DNA from: Chelonoidis abingdonii
Taxonomy: Eukaryota > Chordata > Testudines > Testudinidae
NCBI RefSeq assembly: GCF_003597395.2
Contig: NC_133769.1
Location: 48,388,636-48,452,635, forward strand
Length of the DNA: 64,000 nucleotides
Direction of reading: 5' to 3'
In this document: positions 11,366-22,729 of the stretch, in pieces
Position numbering within the stretch: position 1 is the stretch's first letter
Layout of the letters: every line of letters begins with the position of its first letter
Notes under the pieces: model-generated
What the model saw: the letters and a program-made list of their open reading frames with translations, nothing else
The model's database searches: none
Told to the model about the DNA's origin: nothing
Made by a program: the position numbers and the translations under genes

Positions 11366-11450
11366 GCAGAAGGGAAGGGCCGGGACAGGGGTTAGCCTCC
11401 CTCAGCCCGGGGTTCACCCGCTGTCCATGAATATAGACAGGATAATCATA

Positions 11451-13650
11451 CTCAGCAGACCATAACTTTTCCAATGATGCCTTACACAACATACTTTGTA
11501 CAGGATGTATTCTAATTGTGCAACGGTGGTGATACACCAGTGTAAACACGATCATCTTTCTTTCATACAGCATCATACCCCCACCAATAAAATTTGAAAG
11601 AGGTTTAAGTTCACAGTGTTGGCTCAGTCATCTCTTCTTCCCATAGACTAGAACATGAATGGTGGATGAAAGGATGGCACTTTTAGCTTTAAAATGTAGT
11701 GAGTGCACATGTATCAGTTAAAGTGACTTCAAGTAAGTTATGATTTTTTTCCCTAATGAATGATAACCTTAAAAATAAATAACAGAAGAATACAGTATCT
11801 TGTATATCAAAATAGAATTAAAGAGCAACATTTTGGTTAAAATACTTTAAAACACAAATGGCTAGCAACAGCAGGTAAGCACAGTGAAATGAACAAGGCA
11901 ACAAATCAGCGATTACTGGCTCTACTGCAGAAAAACAAAGTAATGCCAAGCTACTGTGGACACCTGCAGTATTGCTTATGGATAGGGCAGATGGGCATCA
12001 GATGAGACACTATATTTAAACAAAAACTTTATTTAAACTGTTGACTCATGTTTCCCTCAATAAGCTTTTCATACTCACAACACACCCACTCACACAAACG
12101 TAATTAGATTAAAATAAACTGACCTGTTTATCAAGATATGTCTCCTAAAGATTGGGAAGGAAGAAAATGAGATACTTACTGTTAATTCTATTATTAAATT
12201 CTTGGAAGATACTCAGATGCTACAGCAATGGGAATATATAAAATCTGTGATAGATAAAGAATACAACTTAAAATCTAAAAAAATGTTAATTACCTTGTAG
12301 ATGGAGTTTTAGCCCAAGTTTGGGGTTAGTATGAAGACATCATCATGTGGTATAACATCATGTAATCCTTTTATTTCTGTACCTGCACCTAGCTCTTTCA
12401 CTCTCTCACCCAGACACAAAGAAGCAAAATGAAAATGATTTCAACAGAAATATATTCCCCCATCAGCTATTTGTTCATGGAATATACTATAGTTTTCTCA
12501 TTCATGCTGTAAAAATTTGATTTCTTTTCCTGTTACCTACCACCAGGGATAAACCCCAGCACGTCTATGCTTGGTAGTTCATAGCCCTGGCACCTCTACG
12601 CTGGCCACGTAAGTTCTGAAAGTAAAATAATTGCTTGACCCCTGGCAGGTCTTTCATTACAAATTAAGCACTGCCTACCACTCACGGCTAATCAGATACT
12701 ACTGAATAGTTTAGTACAATCCTGTCATTAAATCATTAATATATTTCACAAAATTGTCAGAATCAGGCTAATAGGATTAAGGGCTAGTGTCTTTTCAGCT
12801 AGTTGATTGCACACTGTAGCTTCTGTGTCAATTCGATATCAGTTGATGGGATAGGAACCACAAACACATACTTGTCTCTCCCAAAGTAAGACTGGTGCTA
12901 ATTAAAGCATTCTTGACAGACAATAGGGAATTTTGTTTGACTTCAGTATAGGAACTTGGTCTATTTAGGTTTTCAATTAGATACTGATCATCTGTTTAAA
13001 TGAATTCCATTCAAAATATGCATGTGATCAAATGTCTGTTTTATGATACAAGGTGTCGGAGGCAAGTTTTTATGTCCAACCTTAATTTTGGCCTTTCCTG
13101 GCTTTGAGCATTTATCGTGCATCCTTAGTGTTTCATTAGTACATTTTTGTACATATTACTATATTTAATATCTTAGTTTCAAAAGACTGTTCACAGAACA
13201 AATAATATGACAAGGCACTCTCCAGAAGTTCAAAATCCTACTGGCTTACAAACAAACCCAATAGCACACTTAATTTCTATAATCTAAAAGAATTTGGACA
13301 GGTACTATAAGAATGCCCTATCCAATAGGTCTTGGTTGGTACTCAGGTCAGGAGGACTTTTTCCTGTGAGCCTTAAAGTCTGTGTAGCAGGATGAGCAAC
13401 TTTTCATCTCTCCAGAGCTCATAAAGGTACATTTTTGCAGAGCTCCCTCTTGAGCAATTTACAAAGCCTTAAAACTCTGTCCTCAATCCTTTCAAAAGTT
13501 ATAACTTCTCAAGAGCCCTTTTACTTTACAAGATCCAGAGAGGCTGAAGCAAAAGCTCATTCCTCACATGATCTGCTGGAACAGAAGCATCTGCCCTTGC
13601 CTCAGGACCTGCCCAATTTACAGAAGCTGCAGCAGTTCTTCTGCCAGCCC
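11451..13650. other. unassigned AT-rich, no gene seen
   Basis: No domain-bearing frame, RNA gene or bounded repeat was recognised. This is among the longer repeat-poor blocks of the window and could hold conserved non-coding sequence, which cannot be judged without alignment. Confidence 0.45.
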
Positions 13651-13654
13651 AGAA

Positions 13655-13965
13655 TGTACCTGCATAAGAACAGAAGAACAGCCATACTGGGTCAGACCAA
13701 AGGCCCAGTATCCTGTCTTCCAACAATGGCCAGTGCCAGGTGATCCAGAGGGAATGAACAGAACAGGCAATCACCAAGTGATCCATCCCGTCACTCACTC
13801 CCAGCCTCTGGCAAACAGAGGGTAGGGACACCAGCCCTGCCCATCTTAACTAATAGCCATTGATGGGCTTATCGTCCTTTAATTTATCGAGTTCTTTTTT
13901 GGACCCTGTTATAGTCTTGGCCTTCACAACATCTTCAGGCAGTTAGTCAACATACCTATTGACTA
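13655..13965 (-). mobile_element. CR1 LINE 3' tail (subfamily A)
   Basis: Matches, in reverse orientation, the chelonian CR1 tail with 'agaacagccatactgggtca', 'gccagtgccaggtgatcc' and 'ttggccttcacaacatc'. A sense fragment of the same subfamily is at 21290-21402. It is 5'-truncated, as usual for CR1, and encodes only the extreme 3' region. Confidence 0.8.
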
Positions 13966-14220
13966 ACAGGACTATATTATGCAATGTATTTAGCCATGTG
14001 CACATGCTTAATGAATCATTTCTTGGCTGCACCCTTTGCAAAAGGAACCAAAAAAAAAAGCAACCCCAAAAAACAAAACAAAGCCAAACAAACAAATCCT
14101 AAGGTGAAATCCTGTCTCTATGGAAATCAGTGGAGAAACTCCCATTGCAATCAGTGGAGTCAGGATTTCACCCTCTTTTTCAAAGACTCATTAATCATCC
14201 AAATTAATTTTATAAATGAG
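13966..14220. other. unassigned spacer with A-rich tract
   Basis: Contains an A-rich tract (about 14049-14100) and no gene. Confidence 0.4.
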
Positions 14221-14845
14221 TCCTCTTACCACAAAGTGCCTCCTGATGCCCAGGCATGGTATAGCAGCTCTTTCACTGGGCTAGAAGCCCCTCCCAACAG
14301 TCCCTCAACCCGTCAGCCAGTTAGCATCCTAAGTCCACCTCTTCTGGGGTCCCAATTGTCCAAACTGAAAGTCCCAACAAATGTCTTTTATGCAAACAAA
14401 AATTCTTCCCTCTCTCTGGGGCTTTTCCTCAGTTTATCCTGTAGCCCCCTTGCTGAGCTCAATAGCCCTTCTGGTGAGTTTCTATACTCCCTTCCTTGGG
14501 GCTGGTTGGGGAAGCCAGCCCACCCTTTATTCTGGGATCTGGCCCTTGGCCCTGTACTGAACAGCTAGGTCTGCTCCTAAACCTGCACTACAGTTTTCCT
14601 TGGGCCACTTCCTACCCAGCCTTTTAAGTTCTCCTCTGGGTCTCGCTGTCTGTTCCCTGCTTAACCAGGGTATCTCCCAGGCCACCCTGCCTGGAGAGCT
14701 TTTCCTTACTCTCTGAGCTTTCTGGATGACTCTTTCTCCAGCTCTTTCCCCAGCTAGGCTTTATTACTGCGTAAGGCATTATTACCAGTCTTTCTTATTA
14801 CTTAGCCACTTTCTGCTTTATGGGGAATTTGCCCGATTTTCCTGA
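14221..14845 (-). mobile_element. possible antisense LTR or retroelement fragment
   Basis: Pyrimidine-rich, read on the minus strand with a TATA-like CTTAAAAGGCTGG (complement near 14618-14630). Composition resembles gypsy LTRs of reptiles. No ends, duplications or coding motifs were found, so this is a weak call. The overlapping 194-codon plus frame has no domain. Confidence 0.3.
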
Positions 14846-14855
14846 GGTGGCGCTC

Positions 14856-14990
14856 GTTAGACTTTAAGGCCAGAAGACACCATAGTGATCATCTACTCTG
14901 ACCTCCTATACATTGCAGGTCACAGAATCTGACCCACCCACTCCTGCAGTCAGGTTGGCTTATCTTAGTCCATGGCTCTCCAGCTCATAG
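14856..14990 (-). mobile_element. CR1 LINE 3' tail (subfamily B)
   Basis: Carries 'agactttaaggccagaagac', 'tgatcatctactctgacctc' and 'cagaatctgacccaccca', matching the longer antisense copy at 41197-41845. Confidence 0.8.
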
Positions 14991-15224
14991 GGCAATCCAC
15001 TGTGTTACAAATAGCAATTATCTGCAAGGTAAGCAAAGATACCTCAGTGAAGGCTCTTTCTTTATTATAACTTTCAACCCTGAATCATTTTAGCTAGAAA
15101 GGATTTTTTTAAAAGTCAAGCATTTTTATTGTTTTATATATATAATCGTGGAAATTCACTGTTGTACATGTACGTACACACACACACACACACATATACC
15201 GGTTTTGCTCAAGCTAGGACCTTG
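14991..15224. repeat. unassigned, with (AC)n microsatellite
   Basis: An (AC)n tract of about 10 to 11 units sits at 15176-15194. No gene was seen around it. Confidence 0.6.
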
Positions 15225-15895
15225 CCTGGAAAGTTCCATCCCAATAGGCAAGGCCATACTTAGGCATATGTGGCTGCTTAGCGCACCCATAAATTTTGGG
15301 CACCACCCTCACTGGCTGTGGCGCAGCCTCCTCTCCTCTCCAGCCCCTCCCCCATGCTGGGCCAGCAGGCTTCTCCCCAACCCCCTGGCCCCTCCCCTCT
15401 GCCCACTCACTCCTCAGCCAGAGGGCTGAGAGCTCTGGCTAGGGCGGGGCCTCATGGAGCCAGGCAGGATAGTTTACATGTGAGTGAGCAGCGGGAGCCG
15501 GGGCAGGGAGGGGAGGACCAAGCAAGCCTGGGAACAGAGTCGGGGGTAATACCCAGAGGCTGGGAAGGGGAGGAGCCAAGCTTGGGGGTAGAGGTGAGCA
15601 CAGGACTTCGAGGATTGGCGTGGGGGGGAGGAAGAACCAGGCTGGGGATTGCTGGGGGTAGCTGTGCCATGCAGGGGCGGGGGGGGCAGGCAAGGCTGGG
15701 AATGGAGCAGGGGGGATACCTGGAGGCTGGGGGAGGAGTTAAACTTGGTAGGGGGTAGAGGTGTGCACAGGACTTCAAGGAACAGATGAGGAACTGGGCT
15801 GGGTATTGCTGGGGGGAGCTGGGCTGGGAAGGGAAAAGAGTGGGGGGGTTCTTTGTCTGGCCCAGTGATCAAGCAACAAATGTGCTAGGACCTCC
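15225..15895. mobile_element. GC-rich interspersed repeat
   Basis: Opens with 'gccatacttaggcatatgtg', then C-rich and later G-rich tracts ('ggggcggggggggcaggcaa', 'ggaggggaggaccaag') with internal direct repetition of a roughly 100 to 190 bp unit containing 'gtagaggtg(a/t)gcacaggactt' (about 15587-15610 and 15755-15778). Frames of 84 to 146 codons on both strands are products of this composition. Confidence 0.55.
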
Positions 15896-17120
15896 TGGGG
15901 AGCAGGCTAGTGGCCCCGGGGGAGAGCAGCTGTTCCCAGCAGCCCCACACTGTACCTGCACGTCTCCGCTCTTCTGCCCACATGCCCTGTCCTGTCGGCA
16001 ACTCCCCGCAATCTCTCTCCTAGTCCCATTTTCACTCTGCCTCCCTCTTCTCTGAAGTTTAAGCCCAGATGTGGAGGATTCCCTTTGGACTGTCACCTTT
16101 CCTTTCCTCCCTTCCCCAGCAGGGATCAGCAGCGGACATGGGTTGGGAAGAGGGAGAGACACACAACCAGGCTGGGGAGGTGGGAAAGTTAAAGGAAAAT
16201 AAAAGAAGGTGGTGTTTGCTCTTCCTACCATTCACAATATGCCAGTGTCAACAGGAGGAAACTGACATTAAAACAATGGGAGAAGTGGGGTGTACCTGGA
16301 GCAGAAAAGAGGCAATTAGGACTGCAGAATGCAAGGGAGGAAGTGACCTCTTAGCTGGGGAGGAAGATGGACTCACACTTGACAAGGCTGGAATAGCTGA
16401 AAACTTTTATTTAGGAAAAAGGGACATAATTTTTTTTTCTTGTGGATCCAAGTATCTCCAGGGCTCTCTCTCAAGCTGGTAGCATTTTGAATGAGAGTTC
16501 TAAACAGTGCAGAGCTGAGTGGAATTTTAAGGGTCCCTTCAAGAATGCAGCACCTTTTTCCTCACCTGTGGGAAAAGCCTTTAAAAACTGCCTTAAATAA
16601 TCCAAAACAAGAGCCACTGTTCAAATGAAACTTGGCTGGTTATGGCTCCAGCCCCACTGTTGAACCATTGTTCAAACTGCATGCTGAGTTATACCCAGTA
16701 CAATCCCACTGAGCCGTGTGTGACAACCAGGTGTGTAAATCAGGACAGAAAAAAAGGTTGGTGCCTCAATATAATTCCTTTTCTTATTAAACTGCACATC
16801 CCAAGCACCTCTTTACTTTTCAGGATTAGGGAGAATGAAAGGCCATTTGGGAGCTGATGGCCCAGAGCAGAGGCAAGCAAGGGCCTGGATGAGGGCGGGA
16901 GTCAGCCATTGGTATCAGCTATTTCTTTTTTGTCATTCAAATGTATTTTGGGTCATGGCTCAGATCCCACCCATCATGTAAAACACTTCCCTGTGGCCTT
17001 TTGACAGATGTATCTCACTGCCAAGTCCTTATCCTAGGAGGGGAGGGGGAAGGCTGCAAGCTGATTTCTCACCTCCATGCAGCCAGTGGCCTAAGCTTGC
17101 CACTGCGGTGCTGGAGCCTC
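15896..17120. other. unassigned, no gene seen
   Basis: Mixed composition. A 137-codon plus-strand frame (16069-16482) has no recognisable domain and no convincing splice context. I found no repeat boundaries. Confidence 0.4.
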
Positions 17121-17500
17121 CACATTTATTTATTGACAAAATTTGCAGAATTTTAAAGTATTGTGTACAGAATTTAATTGTTTGGTGCTGAATTCCCTCA
17201 GGAATATGGGGTGCTGGGCAGTTTGAGGGGGGCTGTAAGAGGGGTGCTGGGCAGTGTGAGGGTCTGTGGGTGGGAGATTGCTGGGTATAGGGATCTGTGG
17301 TGGAGATCTCTGGGTGAGGGGCCAGGGGCATGGGGGTTGCTGGGCATATGGGGGTGGAAGATACTGGGTGGGGGCAGTACGGCAGGGCATGTTGGCAGCA
17401 CAGGGCTGGGTTTGGGGGTGCAGGTGGGAGGGAAGTACAGGGGTTAGTGAAGGCAGCACTGTGCAGAGGTTAGGGGTGAAGGCAGCACAATTAAACTGTT
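17121..17500 (+). mobile_element. G-rich interspersed repeat
   Basis: Starts in an A/T-rich lead ('ttattgacaaaatttgcag', 'gaattccctcaggaatatgg') and continues in G-rich degenerate units of about 40 to 50 bp built on 'gtgctgggcagt(t/g)tgagg'. I recall this as a common turtle repeat. The open frames are the repeat units themselves. Confidence 0.6.
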
Positions 17501-19268
17501 TTTAATAAAGTGCAAGTGGCAAGTTTTCCAATACTGTTTTTTCCAATACGTTTGTGTTGCTAAGAGCAAGTTGAGCATAGGGGCACCAGTTTAATAGTAC
17601 TGCATGAAGCCCCATAAATCCTAATGATGGCCCTTTCAATATATAAAATTTTCAGAAAGCTGATCATCTAAAACCAGGGATTTAGAATCAAAACTGTTAT
17701 GCAGTTTTTCACTCTACATCCAGTTCAGCAAAGCATTTAAACGTGTGCTTAAGTCCATCCCTATGCAAAGCACATACTTAAATACTTTGCTAAATAAGGA
17801 TGGACTTAACTGTTTTGTGGATTAGGGATAGACTGCTGAATGACAGCCAAAACCAGTTGCTGCTTCTATCCATGTAAAGCCTGCACAGTGCTTTGAAAAT
17901 GAAGTGCTATAATTTACATTAGCTAATGAATTATTTATATTCTGATGGCGTTTCATAACAAAGGCTGTCTGCATGATGAAACCTGCAAAACCAATAACTT
18001 TAGTTAAAAAAGAGCAAGGACAAAACATACTTTCCATTAAGTTGTTCAAAATAGAGAGTATGAGAAAAATTAATTCAATACATTTTGCTTTTCAGTTAAA
18101 ATGGTTAAAAGCATTTAATCATATTTAAAATCTTTATAAACCCATATTGCGCTACACTGAAGATATCTAGAATCAGATTTGTAAACATTTGTGGGAAAGG
18201 GTTGCTCAGTTGCAAGCTGGCTAAGGCAAAAATTTAAAAGTCACTTTTTTTGGTCATAGAAGTCATGGCTGTAACAAACATTCAGTCTTAATCATAGGAA
18301 TACAGAAACCCCACTATCTTTCATTACCTCAAGAGTTGGACTGAGGATCTATCTGCATTATAATTTAATTGTTCTGTAGTTTTAAATGAATGTATCTGAA
18401 GCCCAAACAATGACAAGCAAAATTGGAGTATACTTAAAGCACAAACTATAACAATAATAACCTTTTTCTGATTATCAGGAAGTATTGTACTCTTAGAAAA
18501 CTTGAAACATCACTGAGGTGGATCAACAAAAATCTATAAATCTAACCAAAACAACTGCATTAGTCATTCCCCATGTGATAGTGACAAGTTGCAGGCAGCA
18601 GTGCTCACAAATGTAATTTGTGACAGTTTTCCTGTTAGGTTACAGGCTTTAGGTCTTCTGATACAGGCAGCAATGAAAGAGAGGACAGTGAATTCTCAGG
18701 ATAAAAATAGAAGTGCCAGGACTGGAAGCACTGCAACAAGTACAATATCTTCAAATCACTCAGAGCATGGAGGTGTCTAATGTAATCAAAGTTGCTTTTA
18801 TGATGTTTCACTTCATAAGACTGGGATGCATTGCTCTATATGGGATAAAGTAAACAGTAATCTCTGGCTTCATTTCCAAAAAGTTTTAAATGCTTGAATC
18901 TCAAAAATCTCTTCATTTAACAACTGAAGCATAGACATCTTAGAATATTTAACCCTGAGTACTCTGGGGAGAGATTGTGAATACTAAGCTTATTGCTCTT
19001 TCCTTGCAACACACAGTAAAGGACTGTACCAGAGGTAAATAATGTGACACTTGTAATTAAAATCATTATCACAAACACATTAAAGGACAAATTCTGTCAT
19101 CAGATCTGGGAAGTAGATCTTAAACGAGCAGCTTAAGGCCTGATCCTGCAGTTTGTCACAAGCACGCAAATCCTGCACCTCTGGTGCCCCATTGACTTCA
19201 ATGGGTTATGTACAAACAGCAAAGAACTAACAGTGTTTGGCCCATGCCAGTTGATTCAGCTCATGGGG
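17501..19268. other. mostly unassigned; contains one old palindromic repeat
   Basis: Repeat-poor AT-rich sequence. An old palindromic element occupies about 17716-17827 (listed separately). The 63-codon frame at 18589-18780 ends in a Ser/Thr-rich tail and is preceded internally by an acceptor-like 'ttttcctgttag', but no family is recognised and the start lacks support. At about 19135-19205 the words 'ggcctgatcctgcag' and 'cattgacttcaatggg' mark another eroded old repeat. Confidence 0.4.
17716..17827. repeat. old palindromic interspersed repeat
   Basis: Left half reads 'cagcaaagcatttaaacgtg', the right half its near-inverse, with a core pair 'aagtccatcc' (17751-17760) and 'ggatggactt' (17798-17807). 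The same family recurs at 45930-46030 and, as a half, at 59820-59890. Such cores occur widely in sauropsid genomes. Confidence 0.55.
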
Positions 19269-19940
19269 TGTCATAAACAGATAGCTAAGGGTTAATGTTT
19301 CTTTTACCTGTAAAGGGTTAAGAAAGATCAGTGAAGCTGGCTGACAGCTGACCAGAGGACCAATGGGGGACAAGATACTTTCAATCTTGTGGAGAAGTCT
19401 TTGTTTGTGCTGTTTTTTTTTGTTCATTGTTCGTCTTGGGGCTAAGAGGGACCAGACGTACACCCAGGTTTTCTCCAATCTTTCTGAATCAGTCTGTATG
19501 TTCAAAATAGTAAGTACTAGCCAGGAAAGGTGGATTAGTCTTATGTTTGTTTTCTTAACTTGTAAATGTGTATTTTGCTGGAAGGATTTTAACTCTGTTT
19601 GCTGAACTTTGAATCTCAGGCTAGAGGGGGAAGTCCTCTAGTCTATATGAATCGAATACCCTGTAAAGCATTTACCATCCTGATTTACACAGATAATTTT
19701 TACTTTCTTTCTTTAATTAAAAGCTTTCTTTTTAAAAACCTGATTGATTTTTTCCCTGTTTTAAGACCAGGGGTTTGGGTCTTGGTTCCCCACGGAAGGT
19801 TTGGGGGAACAGGAAGTGTGCCAACACTATATTTGGCTGGGGCAGCATTATCAGATCTAAGCTAGGAATTAGCTTAGAAGGGTCCATGCAAGTCCCCACT
19901 TTTGGACGCTAAAGTTCAAAGTGGGGAAAAAACCTTGACA
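19269..19940 (+). mobile_element. solo LTR (family L2 of this window)
   Basis: Begins TGTCATAAACAG and ends CCTTGACA, with flanks TGGGG (19264-19268) and TGGGA (19941-19945), a 5-bp target duplication with one mismatch. AATTAAAA-type polyadenylation sequence is near 19713. An antisense relative lies at 30683-31624. The family is, to my memory, one of the most abundant LTRs in turtle genomes. No retroviral genes adjoin either copy, so both are solo. Confidence 0.8.
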
Positions 19941-19984
19941 TGGGATTGACTGTTGAGCTATTTCATTGCTAGTAGACTGCTGGG

Positions 19985-20157
19985 CTCAGTTGGAGCTAAG
20001 CTCTGGGACTCTCCCACCTCCAGCAGAGTCCTAGAGCCAGGCTCCAGCCCAAGCCTGGAAGTCTACACAGCAGTGAAGACAGCCTGCAGCCCAAGCCCTA
20101 CGAGCCCAAGTTGGCTGTTCCGGGCCAGCTGTGGGTTTTTCTTTCCTATGCAGTCAT
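19985..20157. mobile_element. MITE fragment, GTCTACAC-type
   Basis: Contains 'ggaagtctacacagcagtg' and 'gcccaagccctacgagccca', characteristic of a GC-rich turtle MITE whose internal GTCTACACAGC lies near 20060. Ends are eroded and no duplication is visible. Confidence 0.45.
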
Positions 20158-20384
20158 GCCCAATGGGACTCTGCTCAGGGAGCTGCCTGCAGGAGTAAGG
20201 GGCAGAACTGTAGCCATAATAGAGAACTGGGGATGCTGAAACATGTGAGTGGGGATTCTCCAACACGTCAAACAATATTGTATGTGAAATCTACATCGAG
20301 ATGGAGTAATTCTCGGAAAGCAAGGTGTTGGTTAGAAAAATAAGGACATTTTAGTCAATGCTTTATTAAATCAAAGACTTGCTG

Positions 20385-20677
20385 TCCTGTCAGTGCCTTC
20401 CAGTCTCAGTGGTGGCAGATGACAGAACAGGATTAATGGTCTCAAGTTGCAGTGGGGGAGGTTTAGGTTGGATATTAGTAAAAACATTTTCACTGGAATG
20501 GTGGTGAAGCACTGGAATGGGTTACTTAGGGAAGTGGTGGAATCTCCTTCCGTAGAGGTTTTTAAGGTCAGGCTTGACAAAGCCCTGGCTGGGATGATTT
20601 AGTTGGGGATTGGTCCTGCTTTGAGCAGAGGGTTGGATCTCCTGAGGTCCCTTCCAACCCTGATATTCTATGATTCC
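20385..20677 (+). mobile_element. CR1 LINE 3' end (subfamily C)
   Basis: Shows the CR1 3'-UTR order: 'gtttaggttggatattag', 'aagcactggaatgggtta', 'ggtggaatctccttccg', 'aggtcccttccaaccctga', then the ATTCTATGATTCC tail characteristic of CR1 3' ends. Strongly 5'-truncated; no coding sequence. Confidence 0.88.
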
Positions 20678-21289
20678 ACTGAACTTTTAAAACAAAGATT
20701 TATACTAGTGACAAAGTTTTCCAACACTGCTCTTTGAGGTTAACATAACTGTCAGGATGAGTTAATCAGAAGCCCTCCAAATTTGGGCTGGGGGGACGGT
20801 AGAACACAGAAACTGAGAACAGAGACGCAGAGGGGGAAAAGCAAGAAAGCCAAGCAGTAGTCTGCAAGACAGTGTGAGCCTAGAGAAAGCTTGCAAGAGA
20901 GCTTTTGGGACTGTTGAATGAAGAGACTTGGGGCTGTAAGCTAAGAAACTGCTCCTCTTGTTTTTGGTTCCTTCTGTGAAGAGGTACACACTAAGGGTGA
21001 TGGGGGTGTAGCAGCACCCCATGGCTTGAAGTGGTTTCCATCAGATACAGAGTTTGCAGTTTGTTCAATGGCTTTCAGCACCCGCACTATAAGAACTGTT
21101 CCAGCGCCACTGCTTCTGTGTGCAGAGAAGCAGGACTTGGAACATTCCACATACATAAACAAAACTGCATCAGAAAAATACCTGATTATCACTAATTTTT
21201 ACTCACACTTGGAACTCAGGGCCCCAAACATCAGCTAGAAGCTTGGGTCTAAATGGGGCAATAATCCCAGGGCAAACAGCTTCCTTCAG
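20678..21289. other. unassigned, no gene seen
   Basis: No bounded repeat and no coding domain. Short frames of 70 to 86 codons overlap on opposite strands without family resemblance. Confidence 0.4.
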
Positions 21290-21402
21290 GGTTCTTAGTC
21301 CATTCTCATAAGCATCTGCTGCTGGCTACTGTTGGAGAGAGGATACTGGATGAGATAGACCATGGTCTGAACCAGCCTGGCAATTCCTACATTCCTAGAA
21401 TG
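21290..21402 (+). mobile_element. CR1 LINE 3' end (subfamily A)
   Basis: 'catctgctgctggctactgt', 'gaggatactggatgagatag' and 'cctggcaattcctacattcc' form the 3' end of the CR1 type found in antisense at 13655-13965. Only the last ~110 bp survive. Confidence 0.8.
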
Positions 21403-21639
21403 TTTATCTAAAATGTGAGTGTGACATGCAGTATTTTCTGACCTGAGACATTATAATACAGGCATGCTTGTCACAGAAGTGCTCTTCAGGTGTGACTTGC
21501 TATCTCATTGCTCCTGCTGCTCAAAAATTTCAACTAACAAATACTGACAGTAAAATAGAGACAGAGAGACATTTTGGAGCAAAAACAATATTTCCTTTTT
21601 TCCACTTGTCTCATCTGCTCAGATATCGGAAAAGTAATT
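21403..21639. other. unassigned spacer
   Basis: No feature recognised. Confidence 0.4.
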
Positions 21640-22069
21640 CATAATCAAGGGTAGAGGCCCAGGTAGAGACAGATACATCCTGGAGGTGAATACCTGACTG
21701 CAAGGGGCTTCAGCTTCCTTCACCACGTGATATTGTTCCAGGAAGGAGGATGCTAAGCAGAGATGGGGTCCACCTATCAAAGAAGGGAAAGAGCATACAG
21801 ACTGGCTAGCCTAGTAAGAAGGGCTTTAAACTAGGTTAAATAGGGGCAGGAGACAAAAGCCCACAGGTAATTAAAAAACATGGAGACCTGAGAGAAGGAT
21901 CGGAATCTGCGGGGGGAGTATGGGCTATTATAGGAGGGATAAGGGAGAGACAAGAGAGAAAACGGGGTCAGAAATCAAAATCAGTATCTTAGATGTCTGT
22001 ATATTACTGTGAGAAGTAGGGGTAATAAACAGGAAGAACTAGAAATGCTAGTTAATAAACACAACTATG

Positions 22070-22720
22070 ACATAGTTGGCATCATGGGGTGGGGATAATA
22101 CACATGACTGGAATATTAGTATAGAAGGGTATAGCTTGCTTAAGAAGAACAAGCAGGGGAGAAAGGGAGGAGATATTGCCTTACATATCAAAAATGTACA
22201 CACTTGGACTGAGGTTGAGATGGAAATAGGAGACAGGCTTGTTGAAAGTCTCTGGGTAAGGATAAAAGGAATAAAAAAACCAAGGTGATGTCATAGTAGT
22301 GGTCTACTACGGACCACCTAATGAGGAAGATAAGGTAAATGAGGCTTTTTACAAACAACTAACAAAATCATCCAAAGCACTGGACTTCGTGGTGACGGGG
22401 GACTTCAACTACCCAGACATGTGTTGGTAAAATAACACAGCAGGGCACAGATTATCCAACAAGTTCTTGGAATGTATTGGAGACAATTTTTTATTTCAGA
22501 AGGTGGCAAAAGCTACTTGGGAGGAGGCTGTCCTAGATTTGATTTTGACAAATAGGGAGGAAATGGTTGAGAATTTGAAAGTGGCAGGCAGCTTGGGTGA
22601 AAGTAATCATGAAATGACAGAGTTCATAATTCTCAGGAATGGTAGGAGGGAAAACAGCGCAATAAAGATAATGATTTCAAGATGCAGACTTCAGCAAACT
22701 AGCTAAGATCTCATGTGAAG
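22070..22720 (+). pseudogene. CR1 ORF2 endonuclease domain remnant
   Basis: Translated pieces match the apurinic-type endonuclease of CR1 ORF2. A frame at 22076-22288 includes LKKNKQGRKGGDIALHIKN and SLWVRIKGIK. A second at about 22300-22430 carries VVYYGPPNEEDK and then VVTGDFNYPDMCW, where GDFN (22398-22409) is the conserved active-site block, directly followed by a stop at 22428-22430. A third at 22467-22706 contains [17 protein letters not shown] and [11 protein letters not shown], with SNH as the terminal catalytic block of this endonuclease family. The separate frames and the stop after the GDFN block show the gene is dead. Confidence 0.85.
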
Positions 22721-22729
22721 CAAGTATAA

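Noticed and set aside
13984..14568. 194-codon plus-strand open frame
   Set aside because: Low-complexity Lys/Asn start from an A-rich tract, then pyrimidine-rich repeat sequence; no domain.
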